A stretch of DNA of 64,000 bases, from the NCBI RefSeq assembly GCF_000759025.1, contig NZ_JPOS01000084.1, forward strand, positions 124,001 to 188,000, read 5' to 3'. This document shows, one piece after another, positions 9,481-18,842 of the stretch (position 1 is its first letter; every line of letters begins with the position of its first letter). The position numbers and the translations under genes were made by a program. The stretch is from Phaeodactylibacter xiamenensis. GTDB taxonomy: Bacteria > Bacteroidota > Bacteroidia > Chitinophagales > Saprospiraceae. The notes under the pieces were generated by a model that was given only the letters and a program-made list of their open reading frames with translations, searched no databases and was not told the origin of the DNA.

Positions 9481-9537
9481 CTAATGGTTTCTCAGGGCCT
9501 GATACTGTTCTTCATTCTTAATGGAAGGATTCGGCAT
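9481..9537 (-). pseudogene. Truncated DUF7218-like small protein
   Basis: The 18-codon frame from the ATG at 9537 reads MPNPSIKNEEQYQALRNH and then stops. Its first 15 residues match the start of a widespread small bacterial protein family (MPNPSxKNxxxYEALRDKGMSKExAAxIAN, DUF7218). The conserved continuation is lost, so this is an N-terminal remnant. The gene family assignment is from memory of that consensus. Confidence 0.5.
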
Positions 9538-9607
9538 TTTTTTTCTTTGTAAGCGCAAAACCGAACTCCATGTTCGAAAGAAAGTCAGCCTAAGGTCTCC
9601 TGAATGA

Positions 9608-12600
9608 TCAATCCCGGACTTTCCCGGCAGCCCACCTGAAGCTGCGCAGGAATTCCCCAAAGGAGTCAAATTCTTTGCGGTAGCTCAGGCCTGTGCCTAC
9701 CTCAAGGCGGCTGCCACCACCGATATCGGGTTCCAGGCGCTGATAAATGCGGAGCTTAAGCGTGCGGTCCCGGTTGAGGACGTACTCAATGACCAGGTCG
9801 TTGCCAACAAAGGTCCCGGTCTGATCAGGCACCCGGGCGCTGTTGCCAATATCGACATTGCCACCCACCAAAACAGAGAGCCGGTCATTGAAAAACTCCT
9901 GCCTCATCCGCAGCTGAAATTCATCGCCACGCCGGAAGTCCTGGCTTTCGCCCAAATTGGCCTGATACTGATTGTAGGCGATGTCGAAATCAATGCCGGA
10001 CAGCGCGCTTTGCTCTCCAAAAAACTCAGAAAATAACTCTGTAAGCAAGAGCGACAACTGATTGGACACGAATTCGCTCACCGTATTGTAGAAGATATCA
10101 GCCCCCTGTATAGCAATATCCGAAGGTAAAAACTGCCCCACCACAATCAGCCCGAACACCTGACGGTTCAACTCATTGGGATCTTGCCTCAGTATCCGGA
10201 GCTTACTGTCGGTAAGCGTCTTAAGACCGCCGATCAGCTCTGGAAAATCAATATCGAAATTGATAATCGGGCGCAGCAAATCTCCCCGGAGCTCCATGGT
10301 CAGTTCCACCTCTGTGGGCTGACTGGCGCCCTGCTTTAAGTCATCGGGCGCATCAATAAGGTATTCCTGTATAAAATTGGCAACCGGCGTAGACAAACCA
10401 GCGTACTCTGCCTCCAGCCGAATTTGGGCTTCGAAGGGATCACCGGACCAGGAGATCACCCCGCCCCGATTGATGTCGAAGTCTTTGTTAACAACGTTGT
10501 ACAGGGTAAAGAGGTACTCTCCTTGTTCGATATTGTAATCTCCAAACATTTCAAACTCCCCGTTTCGGGGTACCAAAATACGGATATTGCCCCTCCCTGT
10601 CCCCTTGATGATGTCGCCGGCCTGTTCATCAAAAATGATTTCGCCCTGCGCTTCTTCTGTTATATTAAGATCCATCTCCAGGCTTACACCATTCAGCTCA
10701 GTGTTGCTTTGCTGGTCCAAAGGCACCTCTGCTTCCTGCTTCTTAAAGTTGATAAAGTTTAGCTCGGAAGCGTTGCTACCGTAGCTCACCGGGATCACAA
10801 GGCGGGTATCTTTTCCTACCGTGGCGTTGACATAAATGTCTATTTTCCGTAGCGGTCCATTGAAGGTGACTTCTCCATCTCCCAGGGCATGCCCGTAGAA
10901 TAAGTCATTGTCCTCTTTGTCTGTATCGAGCGCCAGAAAACGATCAGTATTGATTTCAGCGTTAATGCCCAGGTCCTTTAGATAACTATGGGTAATGCCT
11001 CCGGTAATGGTAGCCGTGTTGCCGTACTTGTCTTTGACCACAACGTCCGAGGCATCAAAAAGGAAGTCTCTCGCCTCTATCCGGGCATCATCAAAGTAGT
11101 AGCGGGTTTGCAGGAAATCTATGGTAGTCGCCCCATCACGCACTTTGATCTCTCCGTCAATATGGGGCTCCCCGGGAAAGCCAAAAATACTGGCACTGGC
11201 ATCGAAGTACCCCACCGTATTTTTGATAGTGCCCTCCAGCCAGTATTCTCCGATGTTTACCGGAAAACTCGTGACATCAAGATCGATACTAAAATATTGA
11301 GCTTTTTCGCTATCTCCTCCCCTGCGTGCCCGGCGGGTATCTTCCGGATTGAAAAAGCCCTCCGCAATGAGCTGCGAGGTGTCTTTGGTAATTGCCAGAT
11401 AGCCTTCAAACCGGCTCTTGAGGCCAGCTGCATTCGCATCCAGGCGCAGGGCTCCCCAGTCATCGTCATTCACCCGGAAGGTATCTGCCATAACAGTAGC
11501 ATTGAGCCCTTCCATCTTGAATATGTTATCCACTTCGGCTATCATATTGAAAGGCCCGCCGAAATCCAGTTCTTCATACTCCCAGATGTCATCAATGAAA
11601 GAAAAGTCGAAATTACTCAAGGCCAGTTGCAGCCCTTTCTCTCCTTTTGACCGGAGCTGAATGACCCGATCCTCATTTTTGAGACGGAAATGCTCCGTTC
11701 TAACATAACCTTTACGGAAAGTGATGTAATTATCCGGTTCAATCTCCCATAACTTTTGCAACAAAACCAGGTTGGAACGCTTGAAGCGCAACTGGTAGTT
11801 CAGGCTGTCCAGCAGGTAGAGCTCCGCATTTAGATTAAGATTGTCCAGCATGGACAAACCTTCTACCTGATAGGCCAAACCGATATCCAGGGTGTCGCGG
11901 TCCAGGTCAGCTAGTACATGAACCGGGGCAAACCGGCGTTTATCATTCAGCACCGGCTCTTCCACCCTGAAATTGATGGAGCCTGCCGAGTCCACGAGCC
12001 TTGCGAATAGACCAGCATCATTCAATTCAATATTACCGAACCGGAAGCGGGGTACCCGCAGCTCCACCGTGATGCTGTCTTTTTGATTGTCGAAGTAGCC
12101 GTTCAGTGCCACCCCTTCCAGAGGGCCTAGCCTGGGCTCAAACAATCCCAGGACGCCTTTTGTGTCCACAATATCAAAATCGTAAATAAATTCATTCCCC
12201 TTTGGCTGCCTCCGTGGCTTTTTCATGCCCAGTCGCTCAAAGAAGCCGTGATGGTTCCGGTCCAGGTAATCCATAAGGGCAGGCCCGATATCCAGTACAT
12301 CGAACTGCCCAAGCAGGTAGCCGTTCACCAAATCGGAGGCTACGCTGAACCGTTTTCGCCCTCCGGGCTCAAACAGAGAAACAAAGACCACCGAATCCAC
12401 CTGAATGGTATCCTGATTGCGGTGCAGAATTTCCACGCCCTTTATACGCCCCCGGCCTTCCAGCTCAGATAAGGTACTGTTTTGCAGGTTGAGACTGACA
12501 TCTCCGGATAAATTGATATCTTTTTGGCTAAGGTTAAGCGGCAATAACGAGAGCTGATTCACCGATGCGAAAAAGTTAAACCGGGGCACACTATCCGTCA

Positions 12601-14494
12601 TATCTACCTGCCCGTTAAACGAAAAGTCGATATGCTCATCCTGAATCAGAAAGTCACCGGAGAATTGGTTCTTTTTCAGTAGCCCAGTCAGATTGGCATT
12701 GGTGTAGTTGTAGCCTTTGTAGATGAAACTTTGCACTTCGGCACTGAGGTCAGCGGTCGCCGTTTCTGCCGTCAGCCCTTTACCGTTGCGCACACTGGAT
12801 GAGAAATTCACAAGCCCGAGGTCCTGATTCTGGGTGAAGCCGCCCAGGTCAAAATCAACGAGAGACAAGCTTCCACTGTAGGAAGCCTCAGCGCGGTTGC
12901 CGGTCAGGTTACGGACTTTCATATCCATTTCGGCCCGCCCAAGGGCTGAATTGAGCGTTCCATAAGCAATATAATCGGAAAACAGGACATCAAAGCGGCC
13001 GGTAAAGTAAAGCCACCCCAGACGGTCGAAGGCCTCCGGAGGCTGAAACTTCGGAAATAGTTGCCGAAGTGCTGTCATATTGGTCCGCAGCTCGTCCAGC
13101 TGGAAGTTAATGGTCCGGAAGTCCGGGTAGGTAAGGTCACGGGTCCTCAAATCTCCCTGCGCCACCAGCCGCCGGTTTTCCAGGGCCAGGTACATATCTT
13201 CAGCATCCAGGTCATTGACTGTGCCTTCTATCAGCCCGTCGATGTACAGTTTACGGTCCCGGTTATCCCAGAAGAAAGCGTTGGACTTAAGCTTGGGCGC
13301 AAAAGTCATAATATCTTTCAACGTAACGGAAGCATTGCTGAGATGGGCTTCCATTTCCACCTCATCCGGAAAGGACTTGAATGCCTCGTAGGTGTCATAT
13401 CTGAAAATCAAAGTGTCCCCGATATCACTGTAGGGTGTCTTCAACTGTAGGTCATAAAGCTCGAGCCCCCTGTTCCAGACCCGGCCATTGCCTACAGTCA
13501 GGTCTTCCAGCACGAATCCGCTTAAATCCCGAAGGTTGAACTCCTCTACCTGCCCGGAAAAATCAAGGCTATCGGAGCAAAAGGAGAATTCATTGATGCC
13601 GATATTAATATCAAAAACATCCATATGCTGATAGTTGAGCTCGTCCACAGGCCCGTCGTTTTCCGGATCATTACGCCAGTTATGCAGGGAAAACTTACCA
13701 TCTTTCAGCACAAACTCGCCTATGGTAGCGAAAAAGGGCAAGGGGGAGGCAGCAGTTGGCGTATTGCTGCTCATCGTATCCTGAGGCCAAATGACATAAT
13801 CGTACTCATCAACCCGAAAATAGGGGCCTTCAAGGATGACGGATTTGGCGTGCAGGGTCCGGTCGGGCAGGGAAAACTCATCAAATACAGCGGATCCTTC
13901 AGCAAGGTAGATATCCATGTCCTGCCCTCTCGCTTTGTCTTCTTTCAGGAAACGGATTTTACTGAGGGTCAGCCCCTGCACATCCAGATAGAAGGGCCGC
14001 TTTTCGCCTGTGGCAGACGAGGTATCTGGCGGGAAGAGGCGGCCCAGCAACACCTGCATGTTGTTGTAGTCATCATCTGCAGCCTTACGGATATTAACAT
14101 TGGCGCTGTCCAGGGCAAGGTCTTCAATAACCAGCCCCCGGCGCAGGTAAACGAGCGGATTGAGGCTGAAATCTGCGTACAGGTATTTGCTGAAGATGGC
14201 CGTATCACCCGGCGTCAGGTCCTCCACATAAAAGTCCTCCAACACCAGCTGGTCCAAAAACTTGATATTCAGCCGGTCGATGGAGACCGTAGTTTTCATG
14301 GCGTCGCTAAGCGCGGTGGTCACCCGGTCTGCCAGGTAGTTTTGTACCGCAGGAATTTGAAGCACGCCTGACAGGATAAGGAAAAACAGGATAAGCCCTA
14401 CGGCCAGGCGCCTGACCCATAGCCATAGCAGGCGCAGCCACGAGCGGGACTGAGACTGTTCTTCCTGCGGTTGCTTTTGTCCTTGATCTTCCAT
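9608..14494 (-). CDS. tamB: TamB-like translocation/assembly module protein (DUF490)
   Basis: 1628 residues. A cytoplasmic basic N-terminus (about 30 residues) precedes one membrane anchor (RLAVGLILFFLILSGVLQI). A long AsmA/TamB-type beta-rich region begins with VSIDRLNIKFLDQLVLEDFYVED. The conserved DUF490 domain occupies about the last 450 residues (DINRGGVISWSGDPFEAQIRLEA, LNRQVFGLIVVGQFLP). Proteins of this family span the periplasm as a hydrophobic groove. They act in outer-membrane biogenesis and possibly lipid transfer, in proteobacteria with the Omp85 protein TamA; no TamA/BamA-like gene is next to it here. The length is typical of Bacteroidota versions, which exceed E. coli TamB. Start chosen at the ATG at 14494. 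Confidence 0.88.
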   Translation of the reverse strand: MEDQGQKQPQEEQSQSRSWLRLLWLWVRRLAVGLILFFLILSGVLQIPAVQNYLADRVTTALSDAMKTTVSIDRLNIKFLDQLVLEDFYVEDLTPGDTAIFSKYLYADFSLNPLVYLRRGLVIEDLALDSANVNIRKAADDDYNNMQVLLGRLFPPDTSSATGEKRPFYLDVQGLTLSKIRFLKEDKARGQDMDIYLAEGSAVFDEFSLPDRTLHAKSVILEGPYFRVDEYDYVIWPQDTMSSNTPTAASPLPFFATIGEFVLKDGKFSLHNWRNDPENDGPVDELNYQHMDVFDINIGINEFSFCSDSLDFSGQVEEFNLRDLSGFVLEDLTVGNGRVWNRGLELYDLQLKTPYSDIGDTLIFRYDTYEAFKSFPDEVEMEAHLSNASVTLKDIMTFAPKLKSNAFFWDNRDRKLYIDGLIEGTVNDLDAEDMYLALENRRLVAQGDLRTRDLTYPDFRTINFQLDELRTNMTALRQLFPKFQPPEAFDRLGWLYFTGRFDVLFSDYIAYGTLNSALGRAEMDMKVRNLTGNRAEASYSGSLSLVDFDLGGFTQNQDLGLVNFSSSVRNGKGLTAETATADLSAEVQSFIYKGYNYTNANLTGLLKKNQFSGDFLIQDEHIDFSFNGQVDMTDSVPRFNFFASVNQLSLLPLNLSQKDINLSGDVSLNLQNSTLSELEGRGRIKGVEILHRNQDTIQVDSVVFVSLFEPGGRKRFSVASDLVNGYLLGQFDVLDIGPALMDYLDRNHHGFFERLGMKKPRRQPKGNEFIYDFDIVDTKGVLGLFEPRLGPLEGVALNGYFDNQKDSITVELRVPRFRFGNIELNDAGLFARLVDSAGSINFRVEEPVLNDKRRFAPVHVLADLDRDTLDIGLAYQVEGLSMLDNLNLNAELYLLDSLNYQLRFKRSNLVLLQKLWEIEPDNYITFRKGYVRTEHFRLKNEDRVIQLRSKGEKGLQLALSNFDFSFIDDIWEYEELDFGGPFNMIAEVDNIFKMEGLNATVMADTFRVNDDDWGALRLDANAAGLKSRFEGYLAITKDTSQLIAEGFFNPEDTRRARRGGDSEKAQYFSIDLDVTSFPVNIGEYWLEGTIKNTVGYFDASASIFGFPGEPHIDGEIKVRDGATTIDFLQTRYYFDDARIEARDFLFDASDVVVKDKYGNTATITGGITHSYLKDLGINAEINTDRFLALDTDKEDNDLFYGHALGDGEVTFNGPLRKIDIYVNATVGKDTRLVIPVSYGSNASELNFINFKKQEAEVPLDQQSNTELNGVSLEMDLNITEEAQGEIIFDEQAGDIIKGTGRGNIRILVPRNGEFEMFGDYNIEQGEYLFTLYNVVNKDFDINRGGVISWSGDPFEAQIRLEAEYAGLSTPVANFIQEYLIDAPDDLKQGASQPTEVELTMELRGDLLRPIINFDIDFPELIGGLKTLTDSKLRILRQDPNELNRQVFGLIVVGQFLPSDIAIQGADIFYNTVSEFVSNQLSLLLTELFSEFFGEQSALSGIDFDIAYNQYQANLGESQDFRRGDEFQLRMRQEFFNDRLSVLVGGNVDIGNSARVPDQTGTFVGNDLVIEYVLNRDRTLKLRIYQRLEPDIGGGSRLEVGTGLSYRKEFDSFGEFLRSFRWAAGKVRD

Positions 14495-14596
14495 CTACTA
14501 CGTTCAACCAAACATCCCGCGAATATATTGATTGAATGCCAGATTTAACGTAGAATTAGCATATTTGGACGGCTTCGGTCTGTCAGGCAAAACAAA

Positions 14597-14633
14597 AGCC
14601 GCAGATGACTGTACACTTCAGTCCGCTGCGGCT
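14597..14633 (-). terminator. Intrinsic terminator of the DUF1080 gene
   Basis: Stem AGCCGCAG / CTGCGGCT with a second inner stem (GACTG / CAGTC), followed on the minus strand by TTTGTTTTG. It separates the DUF1080 gene (14714-16108) from the tamB-like gene downstream. Confidence 0.8.
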
Positions 14634-14713
14634 TGTCTTTTCTGGCCACTACACTCCTGATAAATGGGGCTTTCAGGCTGCCATGTAATCAGGAACGATG
14701 GGTTCCGTTCAAA

Positions 14714-16108
14714 TTAGAATTCCCGGATTTTTATACTCCGGAAAGATACCCGGTTGCCGTGGTCCTGAAGCAGGATATGCCCCTGAGGCAGTTCGCCAAA
14801 GTCCGGCCAGTCTTTATACTTACTGTACGCTACCAATGCCCGGTACATAGGTGTATTTCTTTCGTACTCCAGTACCTTGAAGCCATTCAGCCAATGCTCA
14901 ATGTGGTTCCCTTTGACGATTAACCGGGCCTGATTCCACTCCCCAACACCTCGGAACGGCTTATTTCGGCCGGGTACGGAGAGGTTTCCAGCCGGGATCA
15001 GATCGTAGAGGGAGGCCAGAGTGCGGTTGCCCTTTACGCCTTTTTTGGCATCGGGGTGCTCTTGGTCATCCAAAATCTGATACTCCAGCCCGATGGAGGA
15101 ACCTAGCCCTTTGTTGAGCTCCGGATCAACGAAGTACTTAATACCGCTATTAGCCCCAGCTGTGATTTTGAACTCCAGCATTAGTTCAAAGCTGCTGAAT
15201 TTATCTTCGGTAATAATGTCCCCTCCATTGGTGGATTCGCCACCATCGGATTCCAGAACGGTAAGTACACCATCTTCAATCTCCCATCCCTTTTCCGGGA
15301 AATCCTCAGCACGGGCACTGCGCCACCCCTCCGTGGTTTTGCCATCCCAAAGCATACGCCAGCCTTTGCTGATTTCATATGGCGTCAGGGAATTCGGAAC
15401 GTAGTTGAGCTCCATCGCGTGCGGCGCCATTGGCCATCGGTCTGCTTCCAGGTTATCCGTTTTGATGCGGATATTGCGCCAGCGGATTTCCCGCCCGGCT
15501 TTTTCTTCGTCATTCCCTATCCCATGCACCTGCAGCCCGATGAAGCCGGAAGCCGTCATGTCGTCCACGACATTAGCGGTGTTAACCCCGTTGATCCACA
15601 CCCGGAGTTCATTGCCCACCGCTTCAATCCTGTACTTGTTCCACTGCCCCAACTTATAGGCTGTCCGGGCTTCCGGATTGAGGCTGAGCGGGTAGAGCCA
15701 CCCACGCCGCCCTTCGTCGTAAATCCCGCCGCTATAGGCCCGCTGACTGGGATCAGCCTCTGCCTGATAGCCATGTACTCTTCCGTTTTTATACTCCGGC
15801 AGGCTATTGCTACGGAACTGAATACCGGAATTGATCGCTGCATCGCCCCACATTTCCAGCTCCAGAATAAAATTGCTGAATATTTCTTTGGTACACAGAA
15901 AAGTGTTCGGCGTTTGGGTTTCCGTGACCCCTACAATCACACCGTCCTGTACCTTGTACGCCGCAGACCCATTGCGTTTTTCCCAACCGTTCAGGTCTTT
16001 GCCATTAAACAAATCCCGCCAACCCTCGTCAGATTGGGCCGTCAGAGCAGCACTCAGTCCGCCGCTTACGATCAGAAACAATGCCAGTAATTGAATTCGG
16101 TTTTTCAT
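14714..16108 (-). CDS. Secreted two-domain DUF1080 protein (3-keto-disaccharide hydrolase-like)
   Basis: 464 residues with a signal peptide ([18 protein letters not shown]...LTAQ). Two concanavalin-like DUF1080 domains follow. The first, about 28-200, starts [17 protein letters not shown]. The second, about 240-464, starts [15 protein letters not shown] and contains [13 protein letters not shown] and the late SIKIREF. DUF1080 domains are known as 3-keto-glycoside hydrolases or glycan-binding folds in Bacteroidota and Planctomycetes. The divergent neighbour is a Gfo/Idh/MocA oxidoreductase. That pairing fits a pathway in which sugars are oxidised at C3 and then cleaved, though here it is inference. 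A beta-helix protein, a GH42-like enzyme and a sulfatase follow in the same region. Confidence 0.88.
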   Translation of the reverse strand: MKNRIQLLALFLIVSGGLSAALTAQSDEGWRDLFNGKDLNGWEKRNGSAAYKVQDGVIVGVTETQTPNTFLCTKEIFSNFILELEMWGDAAINSGIQFRSNSLPEYKNGRVHGYQAEADPSQRAYSGGIYDEGRRGWLYPLSLNPEARTAYKLGQWNKYRIEAVGNELRVWINGVNTANVVDDMTASGFIGLQVHGIGNDEEKAGREIRWRNIRIKTDNLEADRWPMAPHAMELNYVPNSLTPYEISKGWRMLWDGKTTEGWRSARAEDFPEKGWEIEDGVLTVLESDGGESTNGGDIITEDKFSSFELMLEFKITAGANSGIKYFVDPELNKGLGSSIGLEYQILDDQEHPDAKKGVKGNRTLASLYDLIPAGNLSVPGRNKPFRGVGEWNQARLIVKGNHIEHWLNGFKVLEYERNTPMYRALVAYSKYKDWPDFGELPQGHILLQDHGNRVSFRSIKIREF

Positions 16109-16225
16109 TATTATTTTGTTGTTTAAGGGTCAAATTGAGACCAGTCAGGGTAACATAGCGCAGGACACTTGTCTTTTCCTTAGATGTATTTTGTTCCTGC
16201 CCCTGATTTCAAAAGAGGACAAACC

Positions 16226-17449
16226 ATGCCTACTATTGTAACCAAAGATACAGACTTGAAGCAAATGGATAGACGAGACTTCATCAGAAAAAGCAGCATG
16301 GCCACAGCAGGGCTCACCTTGGGCTCCCTAAGCATGGCCTCCGGCACATTCTCCAAAAACGAGACCGTACAGCTCGGGGTTATTGGTACCGGAGCAAGGG
16401 GCGGAGGGATTATCCGGCTACTGAACAGCATACCGCAATTCAAAACAGTAGCCTGCTGTGATATCCTGCCCTTCCGGCTGGACAGCGCCATGGAAAATGC
16501 TGATCAAAAGGCTAAAGCTTATACCGATTACCGCAGGCTGCTGGACGACCCGAATGTGGACGCTGTACTGATTGCCACGCCCCTGTCTATGCATTATGAG
16601 ATGGCTGTGGCAGCTGCACAGGCAGGCAAGCATGTCTACTGCGAAAAAACCATGACCTACCAAATGTCTGAAGCCGACCGGCTCGTGGAGCAGGTAGAGG
16701 CTAATGGCAAGGTTTTCCTTGTAGGGCACCAGTACCGCTATCACCCCCTTTACTTCCGGGTGGCCGACCTCATCCGCAGCGGCAAAATTGGCGATATCGC
16801 GAATGTTTACATTCAATGGAACCGGAATGGTGACTGGCGGCGCCCGGTGCCCAAACCCAAATACGAGCGCATGATCAACTGGCGGATGTACACCGAGTAT
16901 TCCGGCGGGCTGACGGCTGAGCTGCATTCCCACCAAATTGATTTTGTCAACTGGGTGCTGGGCACTCACCCGGAAAAAGCCGTTGGTTTTGGCGGAATCA
17001 ACTACTGGAAGGACGGCCGGGAAACGTTTGACAACGTCAATTCTATGTTCAGCTACCCGAACGGCATGAAGGTCAATTGTATTTCCCTGACTTCCAATGC
17101 ACACGAAGGGTATCAGATGATATTCAGGGGCAGCAAGGGCACCATAGAAATGGGGATAGATGAAGGCTGGATCTACTTCGAGCCCCTCAATAAGAAAGAA
17201 AAAGGCATGGTCGACGGCGTCTCCGGCGCCACCCTCAACCGCGCCAAAGAGGATAAATACGCCATCCGCTTTGAGCACAAGACGGAAGGCTGGGGCGGCA
17301 CCCACTATGCGTTCCAGGAATTCTACGAATGCATACGCGACAACCGTGAGCCCGTCTCCAACGTCAGGACCGGTGCTACAACCGCCAAGTGTGTGCGAAT
17401 GGCAATTGATGCCATGCGGGAGAATAAAGCAGTAGACTGGCCGGGTTAA
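16226..17449 (+). CDS. Tat-exported Gfo/Idh/MocA-family oxidoreductase
   Basis: 407 residues from the ATG at 16226. That start has AGAGGAC a few bases upstream and gives a normal n-region before the twin-arginine motif [10 protein letters not shown]; starts at 16184 and 16265 are also possible. After the Tat signal comes a Rossmann fold with [11 protein letters not shown], then the conserved cofactor/catalytic segment YCEKTMTY. The typical C-terminal alpha/beta domain contains the [13 protein letters not shown] stretch with the likely catalytic His. The family oxidises or reduces sugars with NAD(P). Tat export suggests a folded, cofactor-bearing periplasmic enzyme. It is divergent from the DUF1080 gene and probably co-functional with it. 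Confidence 0.88.
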   Translation: MPTIVTKDTDLKQMDRRDFIRKSSMATAGLTLGSLSMASGTFSKNETVQLGVIGTGARGGGIIRLLNSIPQFKTVACCDILPFRLDSAMENADQKAKAYTDYRRLLDDPNVDAVLIATPLSMHYEMAVAAAQAGKHVYCEKTMTYQMSEADRLVEQVEANGKVFLVGHQYRYHPLYFRVADLIRSGKIGDIANVYIQWNRNGDWRRPVPKPKYERMINWRMYTEYSGGLTAELHSHQIDFVNWVLGTHPEKAVGFGGINYWKDGRETFDNVNSMFSYPNGMKVNCISLTSNAHEGYQMIFRGSKGTIEMGIDEGWIYFEPLNKKEKGMVDGVSGATLNRAKEDKYAIRFEHKTEGWGGTHYAFQEFYECIRDNREPVSNVRTGATTAKCVRMAIDAMRENKAVDWPG

Positions 17450-17452
17450 AAG

Positions 17453-18745
17453 TTACCAGCACCTTGCAGCCGCCCCCCGGTAGACTACAGGGTAGAGTGT
17501 CTTCGCATGGGGCGGAGCTGCCTCAACTGGCAAAACCGACTTTCGGTCGTCCCAAAACGGATTCATCTCGTACACCTGATGACGGTGGCTCATCTGCTCA
17601 AGGTCTAAAGGCCCGTATTCGTGAACCACATGAGGCTGCCCCCAGGCTTCTACCGTATCTGCAGGAATAACAGTGGTATAGATGATGGAATCACCATATT
17701 CGGTAATCTTTTCACGCTTGCCAGGGATACGGGTTTTGTACTGCGTATAATTGTTGAGCAATAGATTCCCGGGGCCGGGCGGGCGATGATGCTTAGGGAC
17801 ACCCCGGCTGAAACAATGCCAGGAATGCCACTCGGGTATGCGGATGATGTTGCCCTCTACCAGATTGTGCCCACCATCACCGTTGTGGAAATTGACGTCC
17901 ACCTCAAGGTAATTGCTAATGAGCACATTATACTTTGCGCCGCTTTGGATAGCCAGGTGCCGGATAGCCCTGACTGTATCCTCCGCTAAAAGTACATAGC
18001 GACTGTTTTGCTCTATATTAAAGTAGCCATTGCCACGCCCTCCTTTGTTGTAGGCGCCGTCCACCCGGGTTTTTGTGATACTGATATGTTCCGATTCCAG
18101 AACCAGAATCGGATCGGTGCCTGAATCCAGAATTTGACAATTCCGTATCCAGGAATTCCGGGCATGGTCAAAGGTGACCTGCGTCACGTACAACTGAAAG
18201 TCCTCCCCGGGGTTATTTCGGAACGTCTTTTTCTGCCAGGGGTAGTCGAAATAATCATAATCCACCGGTTGAAAATCCACAGCTTCATACTTAACCGTCA
18301 GGTCTTCAAGCCCCGCCCAACGGATATTATGAAAGCGGATGCCCGTGATATTATCAAAAGGACTGGAAAAAAACGGGCCTCGCAGTTGATTGCTCAATAC
18401 CACCTTACTTCGGCTGGCCCCTCTTAGGATAATGCTGTCTTTAAGGTAGAGCGTTTCATGAATTGGATAGACCCCCGGCAGCAGCAGCAGGATGCCTCCC
18501 CCTTGCTCTGCAGCGTTATCAATGGCATCCTGCAGATCCTCTCCCGGCCTTAATGTGTCTACCACCGAAAAATCATCCGGACCAGGAATGCCGCATTGCA
18601 CCCCTGCCTGCGCCCAGTGCCACATATCTGGAAAACGAGCATCATACTGTTCCGCATCAAAAGCCCAGCCCCGGTCGCCAAAGGCCTGCCCATACAGTGC
18701 TGTTCCAGCCACCATCGTAAAGAGGAGAAAAAAAGCCTGCCTCAT
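17453..18745 (-). CDS. Secreted right-handed beta-helix (pectate-lyase-like) protein
   Basis: 430 residues from the ATG at 18745, giving a signal peptide (MRQAFFLLFTMVAGTALYGQ); the upstream ATG at 18769 would add residues before it. The segment GEDLQDAIDNAAEQGGGIL followed by LLPGVYPIHETLYL is the classic opening rung of a pectate-lyase-superfamily beta-helix. Repeated rungs (IRFHNIRWAGLEDLTV, WIRNCQILDSGTDPILVLES, HLAIQSGAKYNVLISN) run to about residue 300. No assigned PL or GH catalytic set could be identified, so substrate and reaction are unknown. Convergent with the Gfo/Idh gene (gap of 3 bases) and divergent from the GH42-like gene, which shares its upstream region. Confidence 0.8.
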   Translation of the reverse strand: MRQAFFLLFTMVAGTALYGQAFGDRGWAFDAEQYDARFPDMWHWAQAGVQCGIPGPDDFSVVDTLRPGEDLQDAIDNAAEQGGGILLLLPGVYPIHETLYLKDSIILRGASRSKVVLSNQLRGPFFSSPFDNITGIRFHNIRWAGLEDLTVKYEAVDFQPVDYDYFDYPWQKKTFRNNPGEDFQLYVTQVTFDHARNSWIRNCQILDSGTDPILVLESEHISITKTRVDGAYNKGGRGNGYFNIEQNSRYVLLAEDTVRAIRHLAIQSGAKYNVLISNYLEVDVNFHNGDGGHNLVEGNIIRIPEWHSWHCFSRGVPKHHRPPGPGNLLLNNYTQYKTRIPGKREKITEYGDSIIYTTVIPADTVEAWGQPHVVHEYGPLDLEQMSHRHQVYEMNPFWDDRKSVLPVEAAPPHAKTLYPVVYRGAAARCW

Positions 18746-18842
18746 ATTTTTTTGAACAAGGGGGCTCAAAACGAGTCTTTGTCACCGTATACCTGCTCGT
18801 TACAAATACAAAATCCGGCGTACCTCTCTCAAAAATACGAAA

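Noticed and set aside
16418-17305. A 295-codon open frame antisense to the Gfo/Idh/MocA gene
   Set aside because: Shadow of a well-supported oxidoreductase gene.
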